Shown here in pieces: positions 15,401 to 21,883 of a DNA stretch of 22,485 nucleotides (position 1 is its first letter; each line of letters opens with the position of its first letter). The translations under genes and the position numbers were made by a program. The DNA comes from Burkholderiaceae bacterium (GTDB lineage: Bacteria; Pseudomonadota; Gammaproteobacteria; Burkholderiales; Burkholderiaceae): positions 1-22,485 of the forward strand of contig JALORV010000001.1 in the NCBI GenBank assembly GCA_025458735.1. Direction: 5' to 3'. The notes below the pieces were generated by a model that saw only the letters and a program-made list of their open reading frames with translations, was not told where the DNA came from and did not search any database.

Positions 15401-18177
15401 CGCTCCGCAGCCGACACCACGCCCAGCAGGTGCGTGCGCCAGGCAAGCGCGTCGGGCTTGCGCATCAGGTCGCCGGCCAGGCCGAGCAAGGCCGGCACGA
15501 AGAACACCGCCAGGGCGGCCAGCGTCCATGCCACGGGCTGCGCCAGCACCGCCCAGCCGAGCAGCAGCAGCACCGTCAGCGCACCCGGCACGAGGCTGCG
15601 CCGCAGGTTGTCGAGGATCTTCATTCTCGACAGTGCCGACAACGGATTGGGGCCGCGCGCGGACCGGGTGCGCTCGCCGCCGGGCGTTTCAAGCGCTATC
15701 GGCACGCGCGGCAGTATCCACGCCGCGATCTGCCAGTCGCCGCGCATCCAGCGGTGGCGGCGCTTGACATCGAAATCGTAGCGCGCCGGTGATTCCTCGA
15801 CCAGCTCGATGTCGCTGATCAACCCACTGCGGGCATAGCCGCCTTCGAGGAGGTCGTGGCTGAGCACGCGGTTGTCCGGCAGCCGATCGCCGAGCACCTG
15901 CTCGAACGCATCGACGTCGTAGATGCCCTTGCCGATGAACGAGCCCTCGCCGAACAGGTCCTGGTAGACGTCGCTGACGGCGCGGGTATAGGGGTCGATG
16001 CCGGCGTCGCCGCCGAAGAGTCGCCCGTAGCGCGTGCGGTTCGCCGCCGCGAGGCTTACGCCGACGCGTGGCTGCAGGATGCCGTGACCGCCGAGGACGC
16101 GCGGCGCTTCCGGCCGGCCGCCCAGGCGCGGGCGGTTGAGCGGATGCGCCATCGTCGCGACGAACTTGCGTGCCGCGTCGCGCGGCAGCTGCGTGTCGGT
16201 GTCGAGCGTGATGACGTAGCGCACGCCGGGCAGCGCCGCGGTGTCGCCGACGACGAGCGAGAAGCGCTCTTGCCCGGCGCCACGCAGCAGAGCGTTCAGG
16301 TCGCCGAGCTTGCCGCGCTTGCGCTCGTGGCCCATCCAGATGCGATCGGCCGCGTTCCAGCGGCGCGGTCGGTGGAACAGGAAGAAGCGGTCGCCGCCAC
16401 GCGGCCTCTCGCCCGCCTCGGCGTAGCGTCGGTTCAGTGCCTCGATGCACTCGCGCGCATGTGCGAGCAGCGCCTCGTCGAGAGGCAGCGTCTGGGTGGG
16501 TGCGTCGAGGAAGTCCGTCAGCAGCGCGAAGTGCAGGTGCGTGTCGCGGTTGGCGAGGAAGCGCACCTCGAGCGCCTCGGCCAGCGCGTCGATGGCCTGG
16601 ACGCTCGACAGCATTGTCGGCACCACCACCAACGTGCGCGAGGCGTTCGGGATGCCGAACGAAAAGTCCATGCGCGGCAGTGCCCGCGGCCGCGTCAGCA
16701 GCGGTGCGAACCAGTTGAGGATGGCCACCGCGAGCTGGCTCGCGGAAATCAGCAGGGCGGCGACGGCGACTACCGCGACCCAGGCGCCCACCGGCAGTGC
16801 CGCGAGCGGCGTGGCGAAGCCGTGCGTAACGATCGCCAGCGGCAGCAGCGCGAGCAGCAGCGTGGTCGCGAGGATCGCGCCGGCGAACCAGGCGAGCGGG
16901 CGGCGTGCCACGGTGCGGTGCACGCGGTGCGCGAGCGGCGCACGCATCGCCACCGCGTGCTCCAGTTGCGCCTGCCCGGCGTCGACGAGGTAGTAGCCGA
17001 CATGCGCACGATGGGCCGCGGGCTCCGGCCCCGCTGCCGCTTCGCGGGCCAGTTGCACTGCTGCGCTCGCCACGTCGGCCTCGCTGGCGTCGACATGGCG
17101 GGCGATGCGTTCGACCGCGTGGCGGTAGCTGTCGCGCGTGGCGAAATCCATGCGCGGATAGACGTCGGCCGGATCGTGGCGCAGCGCCTGCTCGACTGTC
17201 GACAGCGTCTCGACGAACTCGCGCCAGTCCATCGAGGCGAGAAGTCGCAGGCTGCCGATGCTGTTGCTCACCGAGACCTGCGCCGCGGCCTGCGCCTGCG
17301 CCTCGAACTTCACCAGCTCTTCGATCGTCTGGTGGCCTTCGCCAAGATGCTGCTCGACCCAGGTCAACGGCAGCGCCAGCGCGGTGCTGCGGCCATGCAG
17401 CCGGCGCGACAGTTCGGCGACGAAGGGCGCGGTCATCGCCGGCCCCGAGCGCGCCATGTCGGCAACGACGAGGATCAGACTCTTCGGGTCGCGCTCCGCG
17501 ATGTCGATCATGCGGTCGGCCCAGAGCCCCGCGAGATCGCGCTCCGCCATGCTCGTCGCCACCCGCGCCGCAACGCGCCGCAGGTTTTCGATCAGCGCCA
17601 GCCGCAGCATGATCGGAACTGCCCACAACTCGCCGAGCCGCAGGGTCTTGACCGCCTGGTACGAGGCGATGAAGCGCGTCAGCGAGCCGCGGCCGAGCCT
17701 GCTGTCGCCGTGGGCGACGGCATGCAGCGCGAGGTCGTACACGCGGGGCAGACCGGCGCTCTCGCCGCTGGCAATGCGCGGCAGCTCACGACTGTAGCCG
17801 GGTGGCATGTGGCGCTTGGCCGTGCGCACCTCTTCCTCGATGAGGTAAAAGTTGTCGAGCAGCCATTCGCCGGCGGGCGTGACGCGGCGCTGCCGTTCGG
17901 CGCTCTGCGCGAGCAGCGCACAGGTGTCGGCGAGCGCCCTCTCGTTGTCGCCGAGCCGGCGCAGCAAGCGATCTCGGCCGTGCCTGTGCGTCAGCTCGTG
18001 CTCGGCGGCCAGGTGCCGGCCATGCTGCTCCATCTCCTCGGCGGTGAACAGCTGCGCGCGCAGCGGCTCCTCGTCGACGCCCATGGAGAAGGGGGCGAGC
18101 GGCCAGCGGCCTTGCGCGCGGAACCACGCTCGCAGCCGCGCAGCGAACCTAGGATCGAAACGGTTCGTCGAGTTCAC
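9424..18177 (-). CDS. Cyclic beta-1,2-glucan synthase (NdvB/Cgs type)
   Basis: A giant inner-membrane enzyme of about 2917 residues that builds cyclic beta-1,2-glucan from UDP-glucose for osmotic adaptation in the periplasm. Order seen: helical N-terminal region (1-400); membrane helices near 425-495; family 84-type glycosyltransferase core with VITLDTDTQLPRD (about 655), DLFGEGSFIGKGIYDVDAFE and RRHRWMRGDWQ (about 808); more helices near 860-905 and 985-1037; a glycoamylase-like region (about 1090-1580) with VSSVDSGNLAGHLL and GFLYDPARDLLAIGYN, the type assigned to cyclisation; a GH94-like region (about 1630-2060); and a C-terminal GH94 phosphorylase region (2110-2917) with GDWNDGMNRVG (about 2597), tied to chain-length control. 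The GTG at 18177 (VNSTNRFDPRF) is chosen because upstream codons run antisense into an IS3 relic. A four-unit DVPL-type repeat lies at about 1256-1272. Confidence 0.93.
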   Translation of the reverse strand: MNSTNRFDPRFAARLRAWFRAQGRWPLAPFSMGVDEEPLRAQLFTAEEMEQHGRHLAAEHELTHRHGRDRLLRRLGDNERALADTCALLAQSAERQRRVTPAGEWLLDNFYLIEEEVRTAKRHMPPGYSRELPRIASGESAGLPRVYDLALHAVAHGDSRLGRGSLTRFIASYQAVKTLRLGELWAVPIMLRLALIENLRRVAARVATSMAERDLAGLWADRMIDIAERDPKSLILVVADMARSGPAMTAPFVAELSRRLHGRSTALALPLTWVEQHLGEGHQTIEELVKFEAQAQAAAQVSVSNSIGSLRLLASMDWREFVETLSTVEQALRHDPADVYPRMDFATRDSYRHAVERIARHVDASEADVASAAVQLAREAAAGPEPAAHRAHVGYYLVDAGQAQLEHAVAMRAPLAHRVHRTVARRPLAWFAGAILATTLLLALLPLAIVTHGFATPLAALPVGAWVAVVAVAALLISASQLAVAILNWFAPLLTRPRALPRMDFSFGIPNASRTLVVVPTMLSSVQAIDALAEALEVRFLANRDTHLHFALLTDFLDAPTQTLPLDEALLAHARECIEALNRRYAEAGERPRGGDRFFLFHRPRRWNAADRIWMGHERKRGKLGDLNALLRGAGQERFSLVVGDTAALPGVRYVITLDTDTQLPRDAARKFVATMAHPLNRPRLGGRPEAPRVLGGHGILQPRVGVSLAAANRTRYGRLFGGDAGIDPYTRAVSDVYQDLFGEGSFIGKGIYDVDAFEQVLGDRLPDNRVLSHDLLEGGYARSGLISDIELVEESPARYDFDVKRRHRWMRGDWQIAAWILPRVPIALETPGGERTRSARGPNPLSALSRMKILDNLRRSLVPGALTVLLLLGWAVLAQPVAWTLAALAVFFVPALLGLAGDLMRKPDALAWRTHLLGVVSAAERQAAQALVALAVLPYEARFSLDAIFRTLWRLHVSHCGLLEWQTSAEASVRRPATVVGDLAATYRRMAVAPAMALIAFAGLSVERPQALVAALPVLLLWAGAPAIIWWLNQPLARRQSTISDAQALQLRLLARRTWAFFETFVGPADHHLPPDNVQEHPVARVAHRTSPTNIGLSLLATLTARDFGYLTTTELIERTAATLDAMGRMERHRGHWFNWYDTQTLQPLRPAYVSSVDSGNLAGHLLTLRAGLKGLADAHPHNDLLFGGLDDTLRLLQQAMRSDDDAMPVERFAALLADTRAATLRSPDELRAAWQALSQHADDLLAALPRPVPATDVPLDVPLDVPPDVPLAQAEAQRWAHALRRQCEAAAAEASALWSPPAGTSPGQWNESALAAQRERLLQLSERIGSMAEMDFGFLYDPARDLLAIGYNVDDRRLDAGHYDLLASEVRLASFVAIATGKIPQASWFALGRQLATLDRKTVLLSWSGSMFEYLMPMLVMPSYENTLLDETMRGAVERQVRYGRQRSVPWGISESGYNATDAQLNYQYRAFGVPGLGLKRGLAADLVVAPYATMMALMVDPNAAVLNLKRLADEGLAGTFGYHEAIDYTPSRLPRGEKSAVVRSYMAHHQGMGLLALAYLLLDRPMQRRFESDPALQATLLLLQERVPRAVPFHPEMAERVDFRSGQPSTETPLRVIATPDTASPEVQLLSNGRYHVMLTNSGAGYSRWKDVAVTRWREDGTTDAWGSYCYLRDTETGTVWSTTPQPTQRRPDKFEAVFSEGRAEFRRRDQGIDAYTEVVVSPEDDIELRRLRLTNRSRSRRTIELTTYAEIVIAPAAADAAHPAFSKLFVQTELLEQPPLILATRRPRSAEERSPWMFHLVAVHGAAGGPVSHETDRARFIGRGRGLHAPAAMRDAAPLSGTAGSVLDPVAATRRVITLEPEQTALVDIVYGAADSRETCLALAHKMMDRRLADRVFELAWTHSQVILRQLNASEADAQTYARLANTVVYSQPTLRADAGVLLRNRRGQSGLWGYAISGDLPIVLLQISDAASIDLVRQMVQAHAWWRLKGLVVDLVIWNEERDVYRQRLQEQILGLISSSIESHVIDRPGGIFVRHAEHIAGEDRVLLQAVARATVSDRLGTLAQQVAAKRMAERRPPTLKTTHPPEPGVATPPPEDTRALMLFNGFGGFTPDGREYVISTDGVRRPPAPWVNVIANPRFGTVVSEAGSAYTWCENAHELRLTPWHNDPVSDTGGEAIFLRDEDSGQIWSPTSRPASGGPRDADDEEAGSPYRVRHGFGYSVFEHDEAAVHSELTVFVALDDAVKFSRLVLRNDSPRRRRLSATGYVEWVLGDLAEKNAPHVHTEIASDNGALYARNRYSNDFGDWIAFFDVDPADRITGSVTADRDEFVGRNGSLQRPAAMLRAGLSGRTGAALDPCGAIQAVIELAPGQSREIVFRLGMGRSADEAGKLVQRHRGSAAARATLAAVHAHWRHALGAVQVRTPEPTLDLLANGWLMYQTIACRMWARSGYYQSGGAYGFRDQLQDAMALVHTRPRLLREHLLVCAGRQFPEGDVQHWWHPPAGRGVRTHISDDYLWLPLALARYVQATNDTGVLGEEAGFLDGPAVAAHDESWYDMPGRATETASLYEHARRSVQHGLRYGAHGLPLMGAGDWNDGMNRVGSQGRGESVWLGFFLCEVLREFAPLARRWSDEAFAQRCDDERVGLARRLEQTGWDGSWYRRAYFDDGTPLGSTDSAECRIDAIAQSWAVLSGVGSEERARRAMDAVAAHLVRDEAGLVRLLDPPFDRRGPNPGYIAGYVPGVRENGGQYTHSAVWAAMAFAALGDAAHAWQVMNLINPLHHGRSADSVAVYKVEPYVVAADVYSVAPHVGRGGWTWYTGSAGWMYRLVVESLLGLTLRVDDDGARLLIRPCLPVEWTGYHVDYRFRETTYRIDIDSAGGAAPSVTVDGELQPGGGIPLVDDGREHAVRVGL
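14361..14408 (-). repeat. Four tandem 12-bp units inside the glucan synthase gene
   Basis: The + strand reads GCGGCACGTCAA or a close variant four times in a row (14361-14372, 14373-14384, 14385-14396, 14397-14408). The protein therefore holds a DVPL/DVPP/DVPL run in a loop of the glycoamylase-like region. Units are 12 bp, so copy-number change keeps the frame and only alters the loop length. Confidence 0.85.
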
Positions 18178-18294
18178 AAGTCCTTCGTCGAACGGCCTAT
18201 TGCGAGGCAGCCACGAAGGCTGGAGGGATCCCAGCGTAGGCTGGGCCTGGGACTGCGGTGTCGGCACTCGCGCGGGATGCGGGGTGCGAGGTGA

Positions 18295-18650
18295 GGTGGC
18301 GGCGCTCGCTGCGGCGCAAGGGAAGTCTTCGCCAAGAGGGTCTTCGAGCCCAAGGACCCGTACGAGTCGCAGCGCACCGCCGCCGACTCGATTTCGGCCA
18401 AGACCGGCTGCACGGCCGACACGCGGCGTCGCTGCGTGCGCCAAGGCTGGCGCGACCGAGGGTTACGCGAGGGTCCGACGACGTCGAAGGAGCCGTGCGT
18501 CAAAGTGCTCGAGCGCGAGGTAGGGGAGGTACGCCAGGCCAACGAGATCCTGGAGCTGGTCAGCGGGTCCTTCGCCGAGACGCAGCTCGACCGCCGATTC
18601 AAGTCATGAACGCGTTCGTCGATGAACACTGCTCTCTCCTCGGGGTCGAG
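18295..18650 (+). pseudogene. IS3-family transposase relic (orfA and start of orfB)
   Basis: From 18295 to the TGA at 18609 one frame reads as the C-terminal part of an IS3-family OrfA: AADSISAKTGCTADTRRRCV, then RQGWRDRGLREGPTTSKE, VKVLEREVGEVRQANEIL and ETQLDRRFKS. These match the helix-turn-helix, the leucine-zipper-like helix and the usual LDRR ending. The OrfB start follows in the typical ATGA overlap at 18606: MNAFVDEHCSLLGVE, after which similarity ends. The OrfA start is missing because a TGA lies in frame at 18292. Unusual residues (for example Cys in place of Trp after the RRR) show decay. The element is not functional. It lies right upstream of the glucan synthase, so its insertion may have affected that gene's promoter. 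Confidence 0.75.
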
Positions 18651-18993
18651 GACGCCACCGATCCCAATGAATTCCGGGGTACCAGGCGAAGTCCGTCGCT
18701 GCCGACTCGCGAGCTGAGGAGGCCTGAAGATCGAAGTCGGCGAAACGGCGCCGCGGGATGAAGACACTTGCGCGGCTTCAGGATATCGATCCGCTGCTGG
18801 CCGGCGCGCTCGCGTCGTCGCGAACGTCGAACTCGGCCATCCCGTCGGAACCCGCGAGGTTCGCGCTGACTTGGAGAGCGCGCGCTTCGTCGTTCGTCAC
18901 CTGGACATGCTCCACCCCGGCTGATCCACCCGTGGGATCGAGAGAGGGCCCGCCGCGAGGACGTCGGGCCCAGCCTGCCTGACGTCACTGGCG
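18651..18993. other. Stretch without a recognised gene
   Basis: Follows the IS3 relic. Open frames on both strands give translations without family features, and no repeat or RNA gene was seen. It may be remnant DNA of earlier insertions. Confidence 0.4.
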
Positions 18994-19172
18994 CTACCGC
19001 TGCTTCGCCGGCAGTCCGTGCCCCGGCTGTCGCCTCCTCGAGGGCAACCGCGACTCGTATCGGCCCAGGGCCCACAGCGAAGCGACGGCCAGCACCATTC
19101 GTTCGAAGCCTGCGGCATCCTCGCGCACTTCTTCCCGCAAGTCGCGATGCGTTCATTCACAGACTTCCGCAT
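18994..19172 (-). pseudogene. Possible small gene with a one-base frameshift
   Basis: From ATG at 19172 the frame reads MRKSVNERIA. One base later the neighbouring frame continues with DLREEVREDAAGFERMVLAV, then ASLWALGRYESRL, ending at a TAG (18994-18996). Adding one base after ATCGC would join them into a 59-residue helical, charged protein. The total length of 179 bp is one short of a multiple of three. The joined product is more protein-like than either frame alone, but no family was recognised and the start lacks a clear ribosome binding site. Confidence 0.25.
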
Positions 19173-19216
19173 CCAGGCCGAACCGGAGCGAGTGCCTCGG
19201 CCTGCGCCGGGTGCAC

Positions 19217-19291
19217 TCAGCGCAAGCCGAAGAACCCTAGCACGATCAGGATGATCACGACGGCGCCGACGAGCCAGATGAGTCTGTTCAT
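19217..19291 (-). CDS. Tiny hydrophobic membrane protein (24 residues)
   Basis: The product is one transmembrane helix. It starts MNRLIWLVGAVVIILI and ends VLGFFGLR. Positive residues at both ends (Arg3 and Arg24) bracket about 20 hydrophobic residues. The ATG has a GAAGGA ribosome binding site 6-8 bp upstream. Tiny proteins of the pattern MNRxIxxVG...GFFGLR are, as far as I recall, common in betaproteobacteria without a known function. A copy of the conserved 23-bp element lies about 100 bp upstream (19392-19414), linking it to the BON-domain and CsbD-like genes. It is too short for most gene finders. Confidence 0.7.
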   Translation of the reverse strand: MNRLIWLVGAVVIILIVLGFFGLR

Positions 19292-19950
19292 GATTTCATT
19301 CCTTCGCTGGGCTGAAACGGGTCACTCGCCTCGGGTCTGGGCGTTGCAACCTCCCATCCCCATGAAAAGTGTGAGTCGGCCGCACCAGTGCATCTGTGCG
19401 TTAGCGAACGTTGCAGCGCAACTCGTCATGTCGACCCCATCGGATGACCGTGGCCAGAGGACTGGAGATGTATCAGGATCGCGGCGGTGCTTCGGATAGG
19501 GCGCTCGTCAAACGACCTGAAGCAGCGCGGCAGCGACCACACACCGGCGATCACACGCCTTGGCACGGGCGAGTCGCATCGGCCGAGCGCTCGGGCACCG
19601 GCCGTGGAGGACGCTGCTCGAGGCCTGGCGCGACCGCACGCTGCACCGAAGCGCTGTCGACGGACGGTGGGCACGGCACCCGCAGCGGGTCGCCGACTCC
19701 CCCGATCAGAGGTACTGGTCCTGCCGCGACTTGCGCGGGCCGGCGTGTCCGCTGTGCGTTCCATCGAGACATTTCAGTCCCGGGCCTGTGTTGTGTTCGG
19801 TGACGCACGGAACTCCCCGATCGACGCCTGCAGACTGGCATGTGCCGTGTTGCGGGCTACAGCGGGAATGCGAAGCTTCAAACCAGCCCGCCGGGAAGTT
19901 CCAGGAAGGCCACGGCACGGGCATCAACTGGACGACAAGGACTGAACATC
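19292..19950. other. Long intergenic stretch between divergent genes
   Basis: About 660 bp between the 24-codon gene (- strand) and the PRC-barrel gene (+ strand). It holds the third 23-bp element (19392-19414). The remaining frames give low-complexity translations. No RNA gene or further repeat was recognised. Confidence 0.5.
19392..19414 (-). promoter_or_regulatory. Copy 3 of the conserved 23-bp upstream element
   Basis: In the direction of the 24-codon gene it reads GCAACGTTCG, four variable bases, CGCACAGA and T. It lies 100 bp upstream of that gene's ATG and about 14 kb from copies 1 and 2, so it is not a simple local duplication. Confidence 0.6.
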
Positions 19951-20361
19951 ATGACCACGAACTACGTCACTCGCGACAACTTCGGCATGTACGCCAATGC
20001 CAGTGAAGGGCCGGGCCCTGCGCTGATGGGGGCCGACACGCTGCTCGGCAACGATGTCTACAACAGGGACGGCGAGAGTCTTGGCGACATCAAGGAGTTC
20101 ATGATCGACATGGCTTCGGGCAAGATCGCCTACGCCGTGCTGTCTTACGGCGGCCTGCTCGGTATGGGGGACAAGCTGTTCGCAGTGCCTTGGGCGGCAT
20201 TGACGCTGGACACGACGAACAAGCGCTTCACACTGAACGTTCCGAAGGGCGTACTGAAGGACGCCCCCGGGTTCGACAAGAAGCGCTGGCCGTCGATGTC
20301 GGACAAGACCTGGGCCAGCGGGGTCCACAAGTTCTACGGCACCCCGTTCCAGGTCGATTGA
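19951..20361 (+). CDS. PRC-barrel domain protein
   Basis: A 136-residue soluble protein with one PRC-barrel domain at about 28-100. Family pattern: GADTLLGNDVYNRDGESLGD, then IKEFMIDMASGKIAYAVLSY, GMGDKLFAVPWAALTL and FTLNVPKGVLKDAPGFD. PRC-barrel proteins of this stand-alone type are often found with BON, CsbD and other general-stress genes; their molecular role is unknown. The C-terminal part after the barrel (about 100-136) has the KKRWPSMSD and FYGTPF segments typical of the proteobacterial branch. The ATG at 19951 is chosen because it starts MTTNYVTRDNF, with AAGGA about 10 bp upstream; the open frame further upstream has no family similarity. It is followed after 195 bp by a CsbD-like gene on the same strand. 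Confidence 0.88.
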   Translation: MTTNYVTRDNFGMYANASEGPGPALMGADTLLGNDVYNRDGESLGDIKEFMIDMASGKIAYAVLSYGGLLGMGDKLFAVPWAALTLDTTNKRFTLNVPKGVLKDAPGFDKKRWPSMSDKTWASGVHKFYGTPFQVD

Positions 20362-20556
20362 ACCTGGATCGAGCCGGCTCCGAGTCCGGATTCAGTCCAG
20401 TGAACCGCTCACTGCGCCGTGTCGCACGACGCGCGAGCGGTGTGAATTGGCTGCGGCCGGCCGTCGTGCCGGCTCCCCGACTTGTCTCTGGCTCGGGTCA
20501 TGGGTCGGCCACGAGGTCGAGCCCGTGCGTTTCGACATCCCCCACGAGGTAACGTC

Positions 20557-20742
20557 ATGAACAAGGATCAAGTCAAGGGCACCGTCAAGGAAGCCACCGG
20601 CACAGTGCAGCAGAAGGCCGGCAAGATGCTCGGCAATTCGGGGCAGGAGGCCAAGGGTCTCGCCAAGAAGCTCCAGGGCAAGGCACAGAAGAAGGTCGGC
20701 GATGCCAAGGAAGCGCTGAAGGACGCGAGAAGCAAGCTCTGA
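20557..20742 (+). CDS. CsbD-like stress protein (copy 2)
   Basis: A 61-residue member of the CsbD family: MNKDQVKGTVKEATGTVQQK, then AGKMLGNSGQEAKGLAKKLQ and a Lys/Ala-rich tail ending ARSKL. Length and composition are normal for the family, which is linked to general stress. The ATG at 20557 follows a GAGG stretch (8-11 bp upstream). It shares the N-terminal family signature with the protein at 5433-5615, but the rest is only moderately similar. No copy of the 23-bp element was found in front of it, so the two paralogues may be controlled differently. Confidence 0.92.
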   Translation: MNKDQVKGTVKEATGTVQQKAGKMLGNSGQEAKGLAKKLQGKAQKKVGDAKEALKDARSKL

Positions 20743-20763
20743 CGGCCCCTGGCAGTTCAAGCC

Positions 20764-21168
20764 ATGGTCGCGCGCCCTGGCTGCGAGCAGTGCGGGGCGG
20801 GCCATGTGGGCGAATCCCGCAAATCGTTTGGGCCGATACGCGAGACAGCGAACTCGGATACTGTCAGCGTTTGCGCCACGCGATGGTGGGGTGGCGCCCT
20901 GCGCCATTGGGTCAGCGATGCGAAGGATGCCGTCGTGAAGAAGGGCCGCGGGATCAAGCGTAAGGCCGGAGCGCTGGTCGACAGGGCGCAGGTCGAGTCG
21001 AAGCAGTCTGCGTCGGCGACCCAGAGCACCACCAAGAAGGTGACTCGCAAGATCCAGGACACCGCGACCGCCGCGAAGGATGCGGTGAAGCCCGCGGCCA
21101 GCACGGCCGAGCGCAAGGGCAAGGCGGTGGTGCGCAAGGTCGAAGCCCAGGCCGGCAAGGCTAAATAG
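20764..21168 (+). CDS. Lysine/alanine-rich hypothetical protein
   Basis: A 134-residue frame. From about residue 50 the sequence is strongly Lys/Ala/Thr-rich (DAKDAVVKKGRGIKRKAGA, TTKKVTRKIQDTATAAKDAV, AERKGKAVVRKVEAQAGKAK), with a helical amphipathic pattern seen in histone-H1-like, CsbD-like and other intrinsically disordered stress proteins. The first 45 residues have a different composition, including two Cys and two Trp, and the ATG at 20764 has no clear ribosome binding site, so the true start may be different or the 5' part may be altered. It lies 21 bp after the CsbD-like gene on the same strand, possibly in the same transcript. Function unknown; a nucleic-acid-binding role would be a guess from its charge. 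Confidence 0.5.
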   Translation: MVARPGCEQCGAGHVGESRKSFGPIRETANSDTVSVCATRWWGGALRHWVSDAKDAVVKKGRGIKRKAGALVDRAQVESKQSASATQSTTKKVTRKIQDTATAAKDAVKPAASTAERKGKAVVRKVEAQAGKAK

Positions 21169-21231
21169 TTATCCGGAAATAGGAAAAGTGTCGATCCGAG
21201 TCGCACGTGATCGCGGCGTCGGAGCTATACG

Positions 21232-21883
21232 TTGGCCAAACGAGTCGAGTCATGGGTAGTGACGGACGAGTTCTGGCAGCGCGTGGAGCCACTTGTTCCG
21301 CCGCGTGTGCCGTCGCCTGACAAACAGTACGTGCGTAAGCCCGGCGCTGGGCGGCCACCCAAGCCGGCACGGCAGGTGTTCGAAGGCATCGTGTACGTGT
21401 TGCGCACCGGTTGCCAGTGGAAGGCTTTACCCGCCGAGCGCTTCGGCAGTGCCAGCGCCATCCACAAGCGCTTCCTCGAATGGGAGAAAGCTGGATTCTT
21501 TGAGGCGCTGTGGAAGGCCGGGCTCGCCGAGTACGACGACATGGAAGGCATCGCCTGGCGATGGCAAAGCGTCGACGGTGCGCTGATGGAGGCACCTTTG
21601 GCGCAGGAAGCCGTCGGCCGGAACCCGACGGATCGGGAAAAAAAATGGACCCCAAGCCATCGGCAAGTCCCGCGGCGGATGGACAACCAAGATTCATATG
21701 GTTGCCGCGGATGCTCGAACGGCATTGGTGTTTTCGCTGTCGCCGGGTCAGGCGGGCGATGCGCGCCGCGTGTCACGATGGACACTCCGGCGTGCCGACA
21801 TCGAGCCACTCGGGGGCACTTCACGCCGGTCCTTGCCGTGTTTCGGCCCCGACAGGGGCGTCCAACTTGATATGTCCACATGA
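21232..21883 (+). pseudogene. IS5-family transposase, broken and possibly chimeric
   Basis: The TTG at 21232, with GGAG 7 bp upstream, opens a typical IS5-family N-terminal part: ESWVVTDEFWQRVEPLVPPR, KPGAGRPPKPARQVFEGIVY, TGCQWKALPAERFGSASAIH and GIAWRWQSVDGALMEAPLAQ. At a run of eight A (21638-21645) the family signal moves by one base. From 21641 the shifted frame reads KNGPQAIGKSRGGWTTKIHM, then VAADARTALVFSLSPGQAGD, and ends at TGA 21881-21883. The second half lacks the later catalytic region, so the gene is truncated even if the frameshift were programmed. To my knowledge the two halves belong to different IS5 subgroups, hence the chimera idea. No terminal inverted repeats were identified. 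Confidence 0.8.

Noticed and set aside
18778..18915. - strand frame from GTG with a natural-looking acidic translation (VEHVQVTNDEARALQV and following)
   Set aside because: 45 codons, no ribosome binding site, no recognised family. Kept only as a note.
20233..20243. Another GAACGTT within the PRC-barrel gene
   Set aside because: Only the core is shared; it lacks the TCTGTRCG half and lies inside a coding region, so it is not counted as a fourth element.
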